NCBI RefSeq assembly: GCF_010669305.1
Contig: NZ_CP048649.1
Location: 2,046,001 to 2,110,000 of the forward strand
Length of the DNA stretch: 64,000 nt
Direction of reading: 5' to 3'
Source: Aminipila butyrica
GTDB lineage: Bacteria > Bacillota > Clostridia > Peptostreptococcales > Anaerovoracaceae
Position 1 is the stretch's first letter; every line of letters begins with the position of its first letter. Made by a program: the position numbers and the translations under genes. The notes under the pieces were generated by a model that saw only the letters and a program-made list of their open reading frames with translations, searched no databases and had not been told where the DNA came from. Of the stretch, positions 8,555 through 17,708 are shown one piece after another.

Positions 8555-9169
8555 TTATACATTTTCCAAGTGCATAATAGACATGGCTCCCTGTGCTACT
8601 AAGTCTGGAATAAACGCCGTATCGCCGCAACGATTCAGCAGACTAAAGGTAACTGGCGCGGCAGCTACATTTACTAACGCATTTCCCGCCATTAATTCCG
8701 TAACAAAAGCGGAAGCACTGTATACGCTGGTTCCGTTGCTGCCATTTAATTCAAAAGCAATTGTAGTTGCGGCAGCTGCTCCATCTACTGCAAGCCACCA
8801 AGAAAAGTAATAGATACCTGGTTCGCTGATGGTAAAAATCCCGGTAGCTGGGGCATAGGTTATATTGGCTGTTTCATTGAATAGAGTCTGGTTAAATAAA
8901 ACGGGATCTCCATCTGCAATTTGAACAAAAGCAGCTTCATTCAATTGAACCTGAATACCGGCCAAGGTACTCGGCGGACCGGTTGGACCGGTATCTCCGG
9001 TCGGACCTTGAATTCCCGCCGGTCCTGGATCTCCTTGCGGACCTGCCGGTCCCGGCACTCCTGGATCTCCCTGTGGCCCTGCCGGTCCTGCTGCTCCTGC
9101 CGGTGTCAAGACAGGACTAAAAGTTGGTGGCATTTTACGGCAAGATATGATATGCTCAATTATACACAT
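8555..9169 (-). CDS. short collagen-like protein with BclA-like C-terminal domain
   Basis: The 204-residue product has three parts. A short leader has two Cys (MCIIEHIISC). About 14 Gly-X-Y triplets follow (residues 25-66, rich in GPAGPQGDPG). A roughly 135-residue C-terminal domain carries YAPATGIFTISEPGIYYFSW and resembles the TNF/C1q-like trimerisation domains of BclA and other spore or phage collagen-like proteins. In that family the collagen stretch forms a triple helix and the C-terminal domain is displayed outward. No signal peptide is visible, as for exosporium proteins made in the mother cell. The start is uncertain: a second ATG 12 codons in (MPPTFSPV) is possible. Surface location is inferred. 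Confidence 0.85.
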   Translation of the reverse strand: MCIIEHIISCRKMPPTFSPVLTPAGAAGPAGPQGDPGVPGPAGPQGDPGPAGIQGPTGDTGPTGPPSTLAGIQVQLNEAAFVQIADGDPVLFNQTLFNETANITYAPATGIFTISEPGIYYFSWWLAVDGAAAATTIAFELNGSNGTSVYSASAFVTELMAGNALVNVAAAPVTFSLLNRCGDTAFIPDLVAQGAMSIMHLENV

Positions 9170-9286
9170 TAATGGAAAACAACCTGTTACGGGATATCGT
9201 TGATAAATAAAAATTTGCTGATAATTTACATCGTTTTCTAGATATAAAGGAAATAATAAAATTATAAAACGTTAGGAGAATATCAC

Positions 9287-9943
9287 ATGAAAAAATTAGT
9301 ATTTTTGGTTTTAGTTGGTTTGTTCATGGGGAGCATGACCAGCTGTGCAATATCGTCATTTGATACGGATCAAGCCCCTCAAAATGCTCTTTCAGCATAT
9401 AAAGAGGTATTGGAAAACAAAACGGAATTTACTGCATCTTCCGCAGAGGATGGTGCAAAGACCATGTATCTGGATCAACTTCTTGATAATGGCTCCGAAA
9501 CCTTTAAGTTCTTGAATTTTACTGTCTTAGATTTAAATGGTGACGAGATACCCGAAGTAGTTATACAATATGGCTTGGCCAACGACGCTCCATACCCTGA
9601 TTCGGTTGAGGTACTATATTACAGCCAGGGCACAGTCTATGGGTATAATTTCAATTACAGAGGTTTGTACGCCCTAAAAGAGGATGGTTCATTTACCTGG
9701 TCAAATGGTGCAGCTGACAATGGATACGCTAAACTTCAATTCACCTCAGAGAATTATGAATATGATAATTTAGCATACGCTAAACAAAACGTTCCCGCTG
9801 AATCCTATTTTGTAAAGGACCAACCGGTTACAGCCAGCGAATATGATGATTTTATAGCTGCTCAAGACAAGAAAAAAGATGCCATCTGGTACGATTTTAC
9901 TACTGAGGATATTAACAGCCAACTTTCTGAAGAGTCCAACTAG
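9287..9943 (+). CDS. predicted lipoprotein
   Basis: This 218-residue protein has a lipoprotein signal peptide: positively charged MKK, a hydrophobic core, then a lipobox-like MTSC with the predicted lipidated Cys at residue 20. The mature part contains TVLDLNGDEIPEVVIQYG, a DxNxDxxxE-type loop like the calcium-binding repeats of FG-GAP or dockerin-like proteins, and many aromatic residues. I do not recognise a named family. It is alone on the plus strand between the small collagen-like gene and the recombinase cassette, and its stop codon is 20 bases from the convergent recombinase stop. Confidence 0.75.
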   Translation: MKKLVFLVLVGLFMGSMTSCAISSFDTDQAPQNALSAYKEVLENKTEFTASSAEDGAKTMYLDQLLDNGSETFKFLNFTVLDLNGDEIPEVVIQYGLANDAPYPDSVEVLYYSQGTVYGYNFNYRGLYALKEDGSFTWSNGAADNGYAKLQFTSENYEYDNLAYAKQNVPAESYFVKDQPVTASEYDDFIAAQDKKKDAIWYDFTTEDINSQLSEESN

Positions 9944-9963
9944 CGCAGGCAATAATTGATTTA

Positions 9964-11580
9964 TTACCCGCCATCACTTATACGTGCTCCTTGTTTCACC
10001 GCTTGAGCAGCCTTCTCATACTCATCCGCATAGTTCCATACAATTTCAATCACTCCACTTCCATAGACATAAAGGCTATCGATTAGTTCATCTGCTATTT
10101 CTTTTGAAAGTTCCGTAACCCCTTCACAGCCCTTGGCCTCTTCAAGGATGGCATACGGCGGATGGCTTTCAGCATAGCTGACACGCAGAGCTGTTTCAAG
10201 CTCTGCGATTTGAGTCTCTGTTTTCGCTAACTGCCTGCGAATATCCGCCTTTAAGCGTATGTAATTGTCTCGATTCAAAATACCCTCTCTGTATTTTTCA
10301 TAGGCCCTGATTTTAGCTGCTCCCCCTTTAGCGAGAGCAGCTTGGTGTTGCTTAAGCTGCTCCGTCAGAGCAAAGATATCATGATGCTCTTGCCCCCTCA
10401 CTGGGCCAAAGCGTTGTTCCATATCCACAAAAATTCCTATCTGTATATGTATCATGGCTAAAACATGCTGTATCAAATCCCTTTCAACAACTCGCTCCTT
10501 TGTACAATTGCTGTCGGTTATATACCGATGGCTTTCACAGTAATAATAGCCCATGGAGGTATCGCTATTGCTTCTTCTCATGGCATGCTTGCAAACACCG
10601 CACTTCAATTTACCCATCAGTGGTCTGGACACATGTGGTTCTGTTTTCCTCCTAACCGGAGTAACGAGACTCTCTTGAACGAAAGCAAACAACTCTTCCG
10701 AAATAATAGCTTCGTGGGTGCCTGGAACAATAATCCACTCACTTTTAGGCGTGCGTTTACTATGCTTGCATCCAACAACAGGACTGTAGTTTTTGCCGCT
10801 TACCATTTTTCCTGTATAGCGTTCATCCCGAAGGATAGTCAAAACAGTAGTATTTAGCCAATAGTTTGCATTTCCGATTATATTACACTTATGATTGCAA
10901 CCCACGAGCTGTTTATAAGCAGATGGGGTTGGAATCTTTTCGTTATTCAGGTGGACGGCAATTTGGACGGCATTTTTACCCGCCTCCGCCATGGTAAAAA
11001 TACGACGTACAACGTCGGCAGCGTTTTCGTCAACTACAAGCTGCTTGCGATTTGATAAAGATTTTGCATAGCCATAAGGTGCATGACTGCTGATAAATTC
11101 GCCATTCTCCATTCGTGTTTTTCTTGCACTTCGCACCTTTTGTGACAAATCTTTGCTGTACAACGCATAACTTAAATTCTTGAAGCCTATCCCCAGCCCA
11201 CCTGTCGTGCCATCAAAATGGCTGCTGTCAAATCGGTCATTTACCGAAATGAATCGAACCCCTAAAAAAGGAAAAATTTGCTCCAGATAGTCCCCCATCT
11301 CAATATAATTTCTGCCAAAACGGGAAAGGTCTTTGACAATGATACAGCGGATATTCCCCTTGCGTACTTCTTCAAATAATAACTTTATCCCTGGACGCTC
11401 AAAATTTGTGCCGCTATACCCGTCATCACAGAACTCAACCATTTCATACTGTGAAAGGTCGAAAGATTCTTCCACAAAGGCTTTGATCAGTTCCCGCTGA
11501 TTGCTGATACTGTTACTTTCACCAGTTTTTGCATCTTCTTTGGATAGCCGAATGTAACGCGCCAGAAGCTCTTTACTCAT
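9964..11580 (-). CDS. large serine recombinase (third in cassette)
   Basis: A 538-residue large serine recombinase. The N-terminal resolvase domain shows YIRLSKEDAKTGESNSISNQ, with the nucleophilic Ser in the RLS motif, and VKDLSRFGRNYIEMGDYLE. It is followed by a recombinase domain, a zinc-ribbon (CGVC then CESH and later Cys) and a C-terminal coiled coil. The start chosen is the ATG at 11580 (MSKELL), which has a GGGGTGAGG ribosome-binding site and begins four bases after the preceding stop. Upstream in-frame codons would run into that gene. All catalytic residues look intact, so the protein is probably active. It would cut and religate att sites through a 5' phosphoserine link. Confidence 0.92.
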   Translation of the reverse strand: MSKELLARYIRLSKEDAKTGESNSISNQRELIKAFVEESFDLSQYEMVEFCDDGYSGTNFERPGIKLLFEEVRKGNIRCIIVKDLSRFGRNYIEMGDYLEQIFPFLGVRFISVNDRFDSSHFDGTTGGLGIGFKNLSYALYSKDLSQKVRSARKTRMENGEFISSHAPYGYAKSLSNRKQLVVDENAADVVRRIFTMAEAGKNAVQIAVHLNNEKIPTPSAYKQLVGCNHKCNIIGNANYWLNTTVLTILRDERYTGKMVSGKNYSPVVGCKHSKRTPKSEWIIVPGTHEAIISEELFAFVQESLVTPVRRKTEPHVSRPLMGKLKCGVCKHAMRRSNSDTSMGYYYCESHRYITDSNCTKERVVERDLIQHVLAMIHIQIGIFVDMEQRFGPVRGQEHHDIFALTEQLKQHQAALAKGGAAKIRAYEKYREGILNRDNYIRLKADIRRQLAKTETQIAELETALRVSYAESHPPYAILEEAKGCEGVTELSKEIADELIDSLYVYGSGVIEIVWNYADEYEKAAQAVKQGARISDGG

Positions 11581-11584
11581 ATCC

Positions 11585-13246
11585 TCACCCCTTCGTTTCG
11601 TTAGGCTGGAGTAAATCTTCCAATTCATCCCTATAGTTGAAGCAGATAGATACGGCTTGATCACTGAAAAGTTCGATTCGTTCGATGAGCTCAGAAATTA
11701 TTTTCTCTGTCATCAGGTTGTTCTGATCCCATTTCTTTATGCCCGCAAGCCATGGAACTTTTGAGGCGCTCTCGCTATCAGCTCTGCACTTTTGCCTGGA
11801 TAATACATCAAGGCGGCGGCTCAACACGCTTACATCATGGCCGTACTTGGATTTTATCAAAAGATAGTCTTTTTCATCAAGGCGCTTTTGCTGATAGTCC
11901 GCATATAAAGAACTTCTAAGCACCGCTAATTTAGACAGCTTCTTCTTCGTTTCATAAATCTCATGGTCAAGTTCCCTTTCCTGCTGGCTGACACGCCCCT
12001 CTGTTTGGAGCGTCAATATCATCCCTTCCATGTCAACAGCCAATTCCAGCTGCTTATAGATCGCCGTATAAAGAAGGTCCCTCAACTCCGACTCCTCTAT
12101 CCTCTTTTTCTTGCAATCATGCCTGCAAATGTCCTCATAGGTGGCACAAGTAAAGGAATATCCTGCTGTGCCCTCTGCCTTGGATATTTTTCGCCGCTTC
12201 ATACTCCGCTTGCAATCACCACAAAAAACACGCCCTTTCAAGAGATTTGAGCCCTGTGGTACGATTTTATCTTTGCTGCACTGCCATCGTTCTTGTTTGA
12301 TTTGCCTCACAGCTAGAAACGTTTCTTCATCAACCAGTGGTTCGTGGGTATTTTTGATTTCTACCCACTGCTCCTGCGGTATGTCTATGCCGCCTCCATT
12401 CCCCCATAAGTCCGATGTTGTTTTTCCCTGCACCATGTGTCCAAGATAAACTGGATTAGATAGAATTCGGCGAACGGTATTTTTATACCAATACCGCACC
12501 TCGGCATAGCGCTCACTTTTTAAGATACCTTTTGTGTAGCGATACTGACTTGGGGAAGATATCCCTGCTTCATTGAGCTTTTGTGCAATACAACTAACGC
12601 TCATACCGTCCTTAGCCCATTGAAACAGGTCCCGCACAATAGGGGCTATCTGCTCATCAATAAGCAACTTTCCCCCATCTCCCTTTAAATAACCGTAGGG
12701 TGCAATCCCGCCGGTAAACTCGCCTTTTCCTCTCTTGACGGCAAGTCCAGCTTTTATCTTTTGAGATATATCCCTGGCATACATGTCATGAATCAGGTTT
12801 TTCAGCGGAATACCATACTCTTCGTCCTGGACAGCCGGATGTAAGCTGTCGTAATTGTCATTTACGGAAATAAAGCGAACGTTCAAAAACGGTAATATTT
12901 TTTCCAAATAGGTGCCTGCTTCAATGTAGTTCCTTCCAAAACGGGATAAATCTTTGACCACAATACAGTTAATCTTGCCACACTTTATCGCCTCCATCAT
13001 TTCTTTGAAGCCGGAACGCTGGAAGTTTGTACCGGTCTGATTAACATCTTTAAAGACAGATATAAGTTTCAAATCAGGTCTTTCCCCTATATAATGTTCT
13101 AACATCGCAATCTGATTGCCAATCGAATCGCTTTCCTTTTTTCGGTCATCTTCAAAAGATAGCCGCCCATAAATGCAGGTATCCCATATCTGTTCAGGCA
13201 GAATCTGGACCGGCATGGCTTTCGCTTTTCTGCTTATTCGCGCCAT
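11585..13246 (-). CDS. large serine recombinase (second in cassette)
   Basis: This 553-residue protein shares the domain order of its neighbours but has a longer basic N-terminus (MARISRKAKAMPVQ) before the catalytic YGRLSFEDD. The resolvase signature VKDLSRFGRNYIEAGTYLEK, the recombinase domain and a zinc ribbon (CGDC plus CATYEDICRHDC) are present, then a coiled coil with many Arg and Lys. It is clearly a diverged paralogue of the flanking genes rather than a recent copy. A GAGGTGATG ribosome-binding site precedes the ATG. Cotranscription with the others is nearly certain from the spacing. Its partner role (heterodimer or separate att site) cannot be told. Confidence 0.92.
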   Translation of the reverse strand: MARISRKAKAMPVQILPEQIWDTCIYGRLSFEDDRKKESDSIGNQIAMLEHYIGERPDLKLISVFKDVNQTGTNFQRSGFKEMMEAIKCGKINCIVVKDLSRFGRNYIEAGTYLEKILPFLNVRFISVNDNYDSLHPAVQDEEYGIPLKNLIHDMYARDISQKIKAGLAVKRGKGEFTGGIAPYGYLKGDGGKLLIDEQIAPIVRDLFQWAKDGMSVSCIAQKLNEAGISSPSQYRYTKGILKSERYAEVRYWYKNTVRRILSNPVYLGHMVQGKTTSDLWGNGGGIDIPQEQWVEIKNTHEPLVDEETFLAVRQIKQERWQCSKDKIVPQGSNLLKGRVFCGDCKRSMKRRKISKAEGTAGYSFTCATYEDICRHDCKKKRIEESELRDLLYTAIYKQLELAVDMEGMILTLQTEGRVSQQERELDHEIYETKKKLSKLAVLRSSLYADYQQKRLDEKDYLLIKSKYGHDVSVLSRRLDVLSRQKCRADSESASKVPWLAGIKKWDQNNLMTEKIISELIERIELFSDQAVSICFNYRDELEDLLQPNETKG

Positions 13247-13252
13247 CTTACA

Positions 13253-14914
13253 TCACCTCTTGTCTAGGGCCAAAGGCGGGTCAGCAATTAGTCCGTTGAC
13301 GTTCTGAGCAGACAGGGAGGCTTGTTCATATTCATCGGGATACCAGAACTGGATTTCTACCCGGCTGCCCACATAGACATTAATTCGCTCAATCAAAGAA
13401 ACCAGGACTTTTCGAGATAGCTCGGTGATATTTTGGTTTTGTTTGAAGGCTTCAAGCCAAACATGGTTTTCTCCCTTACCCATATCAATCAGAGGAATCT
13501 CCTCTTTCAGCCGCTGTGCAGCTTTCTCCGCTTCCGCACACCTTTTTTCATAAATATCCTTGAATTCCCTATATTCATCGGCATCGATTATTGCGCTTTT
13601 CCAATCCTCATAAAGGGATACTCTGAGAGCTTTATACTTTTCAAGCTCTTCTTTCTTCATCAGCAGTTGGGTGTTAATTTTGCGGATTTCTTCCTGCTTC
13701 ATAGGAAGCTCTTCTATATAAAGAAGCATTCGTTCCATATTAAGGATCGATGCAATATGATTCTGTAGTGTTTGCAGAACTACTTTTTCCAATGCCTTTT
13801 CACTGATACAATGCGTCGTACAGCCTTTTCCTGCTTTATTCTTTGAACAACAATAATAGGCATACTTTTTACTGCCTGCGGGCACCGTCTTTCGTACCAT
13901 GCTGCTTTTACAATCCGCACAGAAAATCAGGCCAGAAAACGGATAAACCCTTTCTTCGGCTGGAGGGATACGGGTATCCAGTGCAAGTACACGATTTACC
14001 GTATCAAACACTTCTTGCAAGATAATCGGCTCATGGGTGTTTTCCACCCGAATCCATTTATGCTCCGGCTTTATAAATCGTTGTTTAATCTTGTAGTTGG
14101 GTGTGCTTTCCTTTCCCTGCACAAGATGACCGGCATAGATGGGATTTTTCAAAATACGACCAATTGCTACGGCAGTCCATTTCGCCTTAGGATTGACCTG
14201 AAAGCTGGTAGTAAAATGAAGGCCTAACAACCGTTTATACTCCAAAGGGGATGGCTCGCTGATTTCATTCAGCCTGTCAGCAATTCCTTGCTGACTCAAT
14301 CCATCTAGCTTCCAGGCGAAAATATCCCGTACAATCTTTGCCGCATAGGGATCGATGATGAGTTGATTTTTGTCTTCTTCTGATTTCAAATAACCATATA
14401 CAGCAAAGGCGCCGATAAATTGACCTTTTTTACGTTTTACATCAAGCTGACTCCTAATTTTAACGGAAATATCCCTGCAATATGCATCGTTTACTAGGTT
14501 CTTGAACGGGATAATAAGCTCGTCGGCCTGTGTTCTTTCTTTTGCACTGTCATACCCATCGGTGATTGCAATAAAGCGTACATTTAAAAAAGGAAATATC
14601 CGCTCAATATAACGGCCTGCTTCAATATAGTTTCTGCCAAAACGGGACAAATCCTTGACAATGATACAGTTGATACGTTCCGCCTTTACATCCTCCATCA
14701 TCAATTTGAAGGCGGGCCGACTGAAGTCAACACCACTAAATCCGTCATCAATTCGCTCGGAACAAAGACGGATTTCAGGCATAGCCTTTACAAAATTGCT
14801 TATTAAATCTCTTTGATTAGAAATGCTGTCGCTTTCTGTCTTATCGCCGTCTTCTTTAGATAGGCGCAGATAAGCCACCGCATTATACATTATTGTCGCC
14901 GCATTTGCTGGCAT
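13253..14914 (-). CDS. large serine recombinase (first in cassette)
   Basis: This 553-residue serine recombinase has the catalytic AYLRLSKEDGDKTESDSISN, the helix VKDLSRFGRNYIEAGRYIER, the central recombinase domain and a zinc ribbon (CADC, then YYCCSKNKAGKGC), followed by a Lys/Glu-rich coiled coil. The ATG is preceded by GAGGGAGGG. It is the first of the three recombinase genes and lies 41 bases after the small CxxC gene. In characterised large serine integrases the zinc and coiled-coil regions control which att sites synapse and in which direction, so the divergence between the three is likely to be functional. Confidence 0.92.
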   Translation of the reverse strand: MPANAATIMYNAVAYLRLSKEDGDKTESDSISNQRDLISNFVKAMPEIRLCSERIDDGFSGVDFSRPAFKLMMEDVKAERINCIIVKDLSRFGRNYIEAGRYIERIFPFLNVRFIAITDGYDSAKERTQADELIIPFKNLVNDAYCRDISVKIRSQLDVKRKKGQFIGAFAVYGYLKSEEDKNQLIIDPYAAKIVRDIFAWKLDGLSQQGIADRLNEISEPSPLEYKRLLGLHFTTSFQVNPKAKWTAVAIGRILKNPIYAGHLVQGKESTPNYKIKQRFIKPEHKWIRVENTHEPIILQEVFDTVNRVLALDTRIPPAEERVYPFSGLIFCADCKSSMVRKTVPAGSKKYAYYCCSKNKAGKGCTTHCISEKALEKVVLQTLQNHIASILNMERMLLYIEELPMKQEEIRKINTQLLMKKEELEKYKALRVSLYEDWKSAIIDADEYREFKDIYEKRCAEAEKAAQRLKEEIPLIDMGKGENHVWLEAFKQNQNITELSRKVLVSLIERINVYVGSRVEIQFWYPDEYEQASLSAQNVNGLIADPPLALDKR

Positions 14915-14955
14915 AAGGAGCCCTCCCTCAGGGAAAAATCAAGAAGCAAATCGAA

Positions 14956-15219
14956 TCATATCATCCTTAAAAGATTTTCCATCCGCTCCTCCATGGTGAC
15001 ATCGGTATCCTTAAAACTGATTTTAACAACAACCTTTCCACACCTGAAACAATATGGATTACCTATTTGCCGGATAAAATCCACTATTCGCTCTTCTCTA
15101 GGCAGATTTGTGTTAATCTTTATATCATTAATATCCACCAACGAATCCGGGTTCACCGTTCGAATGTCTACTTGCCGTAAATCTTCTAAATTCATCTGTG
15201 TTACATCAAAATCTTCCAT
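14956..15219 (-). CDS. small CxxC protein preceding the recombinases
   Basis: An 87-residue acidic protein with a good GGAGG site before the ATG. Visible features are VDIRTVNPDSLVDINDIKI, the REERIVDFIRQI helix and a NPYCFRCGKVVVKI segment with a CxxC pair, ending in KDTDVTMEERMENLL. It resembles small proteins (I believe DUF6870) often found next to serine recombinases in Firmicute mobile elements. That name is from memory. A role as directionality or DNA-binding accessory factor is possible but unsupported. It is the first gene of the cassette transcript. Confidence 0.75.
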   Translation of the reverse strand: MEDFDVTQMNLEDLRQVDIRTVNPDSLVDINDIKINTNLPREERIVDFIRQIGNPYCFRCGKVVVKISFKDTDVTMEERMENLLRMI

Positions 15220-15374
15220 GATCTTCCTCCATTCATATAAATAAATTTCTTATATGAATATATGAAAACGGTCGATTGTCCTATTCAATGTACATCTTTT
15301 CCGCCTTTAACCAAGTAGGATCTCTCCCATTTGCAATTCATTTTATGGCAGATATAGATTGGGCCTTAAAATAA

Positions 15375-15438
15375 TAATCCGAAAGCCCCAAGCGACATGT
15401 ATGCTACAACATACTTATCGTTTCTGACTTTCGGATTA
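15375..15438 (-). terminator. terminator after the glycosyltransferase genes
   Basis: An 11-bp perfect stem (TAATCCGAAAG / CTTTCGGATTA) with a partly self-pairing 42-base loop lies 26 bases after the second glycosyltransferase stop. On the minus strand it runs into a T-rich stretch. It separates the collagen/glycosyltransferase unit from the recombinase cassette. Confidence 0.65.
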
Positions 15439-15463
15439 GAAGTGGCTGCAAGCTAGAAAATAA

Positions 15464-16561
15464 CTATGATTTACTACATAATCTCAAATTATTTAGTAAG
15501 CGTTCATCTGTAGGGCTAAATTGCAATGCGGCTTCAGCATGAGTTTTTGCTTCGGCAAAAATTCCCATATAAAAAGCTGAAATGGCACAAATATCATCAG
15601 GTGTATAATCCCAAGAATACCCCATATTAACAAAAGTACTAGATTTCTCTGTAATTTTCAAGGCCTCTTTCGCAAGGAAGTATGCCATGGCCCAATCTTT
15701 CTGTAACATGCAAAGCCGCGCAAATTCAACAAATGGGTCCCGCATCTCAGGCTGCTCAGCAATAGCATTAAAATACCAACAATAAGCATCGGATATACGG
15801 CCTAACTGCTGAAAGCTTTTAGCGATCCAACGCACGGCTGCACACCGTTCATCTTTCCAGTTTGAAGAAGGCATTTGCAAGTATTCGTTTAATGTTGTAA
15901 TACAGTTTTCCCATTGAGCAGCATACATATATTCTCTGCCCAAATAATATCTCATCCGATTATCTTTGCTGTCTTCTTTAACCGCCAGTTCCAAGAGAGG
16001 CAAGTATGAACTACGGGATTTACTGGCATCTGGATAGTGATTTAGCACCATTCCTTCAATAAAAATTTTCTCCAATGGTGCTTTGCCCACATACTCAACG
16101 TATTCATGGACCGGACACTTCCACCTGAATCCGGATCGTTCATGAACTTTAAAATAATGAAATTGGATATCAGGACTGCCATCTTCTTTTAAACTCCAAT
16201 TATATATATATCTTCCTGTTCTGCTTACTGGACCCTTATTTTCACTCTTTTGCCAAGCAGATTCTAGTTTCACTCTCCAGCCAGGAATAAAGCGTTCATC
16301 TAAATCCGTACAAACGCATATATCAACATCATCTGGCACATGCGCAAGAGATAAATTTCGGGCCACGTCAAATCGCCATGGCGATATATTTTCTTCGAAA
16401 ACCATGACTCCGTGAGACTTTAACCTCTCAACGGTCCCATCCGTTGACCCGGTATCCGTAACAACAATTAAGTCGGCTTCCTTCATGGATTCAACCCATG
16501 AATCTACAAATTTTTCCTCGTTTTTGCATATTGCATACACACAAATTTTTAATTTTTGCAT
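15464..16561 (-). CDS. GT2-family glycosyltransferase with TPR C-terminus (second of pair)
   Basis: This 365-residue protein has a family-2 glycosyltransferase domain (about residues 4-200). It shows AICKNEE, VTDTGSTDGT, SPWRFDVARN and the metal/nucleotide-sugar DxD in CTDLDERF. A helical tetratricopeptide-like half follows (RYYLGREYMYAAQWENCI and similar units). No signal peptide or membrane segment is visible, so it should act in the cytosol on a nucleotide-sugar donor. It lies two bases after its paralogue and downstream of the Thr-rich collagen-like gene. By analogy with the C. difficile BclA3-SgtA pair, I infer that it glycosylates Thr in Gly-Pro-Thr repeats. Direct acceptor evidence is lacking. 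Confidence 0.85.
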   Translation of the reverse strand: MQKLKICVYAICKNEEKFVDSWVESMKEADLIVVTDTGSTDGTVERLKSHGVMVFEENISPWRFDVARNLSLAHVPDDVDICVCTDLDERFIPGWRVKLESAWQKSENKGPVSRTGRYIYNWSLKEDGSPDIQFHYFKVHERSGFRWKCPVHEYVEYVGKAPLEKIFIEGMVLNHYPDASKSRSSYLPLLELAVKEDSKDNRMRYYLGREYMYAAQWENCITTLNEYLQMPSSNWKDERCAAVRWIAKSFQQLGRISDAYCWYFNAIAEQPEMRDPFVEFARLCMLQKDWAMAYFLAKEALKITEKSSTFVNMGYSWDYTPDDICAISAFYMGIFAEAKTHAEAALQFSPTDERLLNNLRLCSKS

Positions 16562-16563
16562 AA

Positions 16564-17670
16564 CTATACATCTTCCTTATCAAGCATCATAATCTTCTTT
16601 TCAATAAGCGCCAGATTATTCTTTAATCGCTCATCATGAGGGCTTAAGCTTAGTGCCTTAGCAGCATATCTTTTTGAATCTGCCAAAAGGCCGAGATGAT
16701 AGGTGCTGATTGCACCTAAATCATACAAGCTGTATCCCCAGCTTTCAGGTTCTGTCAAATAGCTGCCGGTGCTATTAGTAATCGCTAAAGCTCTTTGAAC
16801 CATGGCATAAACTAATGGCCAATTTTGTTGTTTATACCCCAAACGGGCTAACGCCAAATAGGGTTCGCGAATGTCTGGACACTCTGCAATGGAACGAAAA
16901 AGCCAAGAAATTGCTTCGGTCTCAACCTTTAATTCATCATAGCATCGTGCAATAAATCGCATGGACGCACTTCGCTCCTCCTTCCACGTTGCTGAAGGCA
17001 GCAAAAGATGCTTTTTTAAGGTTTCAATACTTTCTCTATATTTTTTATAGTACATATATTCTCTGCCCAGCCAAAAAGTTGCACGATCATTTGTCGGGTC
17101 CTCCTCAACAGAGAGTTCAAGTAATGGCAAGTATTGGCTTCTTGGCTTGGTATTGTCGGGATAATGATGCAAAATTAAACCTGGTACCCAAACAGATGCT
17201 TCTTTATCTAAACCGCTGTATTGTAAAATCTCGTGTACAGGATGAATCCATTTGAAACCATGCCGCCGATGAATTTTCTCCATGGGAAACTGCTTGTTTA
17301 TGGAATTATCCTCATTGTGGCTCCAAACAAACATATATTTGGCTCTCGTGTGCTCCCTTTTCCAGGCATCTTCAAGCTTCTTTCGCCAACCACTTTCAAA
17401 TACTTCATCGATATCATTCGAAACGCAAATATCGGCATCACTTGCAACCTTTTCCATGGCACGATTGCGGGCGACATCAAACCGCCAAGGCGCAATTTTT
17501 TCTTCATATACTTTTGCGCCACGGCTGCGAAGTTTTTCCACCGTATTATCCGTTGAGCCAGTATCTAAAACGATGACTTCATCTGCCTCTGAAACTGCAT
17601 CCATCCACCTGTCCACAAAGTCTTCTTCATTTTTGCTTATCGCATAAACACTAATTTTATATTTATTCAC
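16564..17670 (-). CDS. GT2-family glycosyltransferase with TPR C-terminus (first of pair)
   Basis: A 368-residue paralogue of the following gene, clearly similar along its whole length. It has AISKNEEDFVDRWMDAV, LDTGSTDNTVEKL, APWRFDVARN, a DxD in SNDIDEVF, then TPR-like repeats (WLGREYMYYKKYRESIETL) ending in LSPHDERLKNN. The two probably arose by tandem duplication. Different DxD surroundings suggest different sugars or sequential addition to one glycan. The gene starts 100 bases after a collagen-like gene whose Gly-Pro-Thr repeats supply many candidate acceptor Thr residues. A 10-bp hairpin lies in that gap. Cytosolic action is expected because there is no targeting signal. Confidence 0.85.
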   Translation of the reverse strand: MNKYKISVYAISKNEEDFVDRWMDAVSEADEVIVLDTGSTDNTVEKLRSRGAKVYEEKIAPWRFDVARNRAMEKVASDADICVSNDIDEVFESGWRKKLEDAWKREHTRAKYMFVWSHNEDNSINKQFPMEKIHRRHGFKWIHPVHEILQYSGLDKEASVWVPGLILHHYPDNTKPRSQYLPLLELSVEEDPTNDRATFWLGREYMYYKKYRESIETLKKHLLLPSATWKEERSASMRFIARCYDELKVETEAISWLFRSIAECPDIREPYLALARLGYKQQNWPLVYAMVQRALAITNSTGSYLTEPESWGYSLYDLGAISTYHLGLLADSKRYAAKALSLSPHDERLKNNLALIEKKIMMLDKEDV

Positions 17671-17708
17671 CTCTACACCTACTTATATGCTAATCATAAA
17701 ATATGGCG

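Larger units (their letters stand above)
9964..15219 (-). mobile_element. compact triple serine-recombinase cassette
   Basis: Four tightly packed minus-strand genes form the cassette: a small CxxC protein followed by three large serine recombinases, with gaps of 41, 6 and 4 bases. Runs of two or three adjacent large serine recombinases are known from integrative elements of gut Firmicutes, where they integrate and excise the element. Here no conjugation, replication or cargo genes are present, so this is either a minimal element, the remnant of a larger one, or a domesticated rearrangement module. I could not find convincing direct or inverted repeats at the edges, so the borders given are those of the genes only. 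Confidence 0.6.

Noticed and set aside
9964..15219. CRISPR or phage structural genes near the recombinases
   Set aside because: No direct-repeat spacer array and no phage head, tail or lysis gene was seen around the cassette.
9944..15463. Short direct repeats as att core at cassette borders
   Set aside because: I compared the flanks by eye and found no repeat longer than a few bases that lay at both ends, so borders are not claimed.
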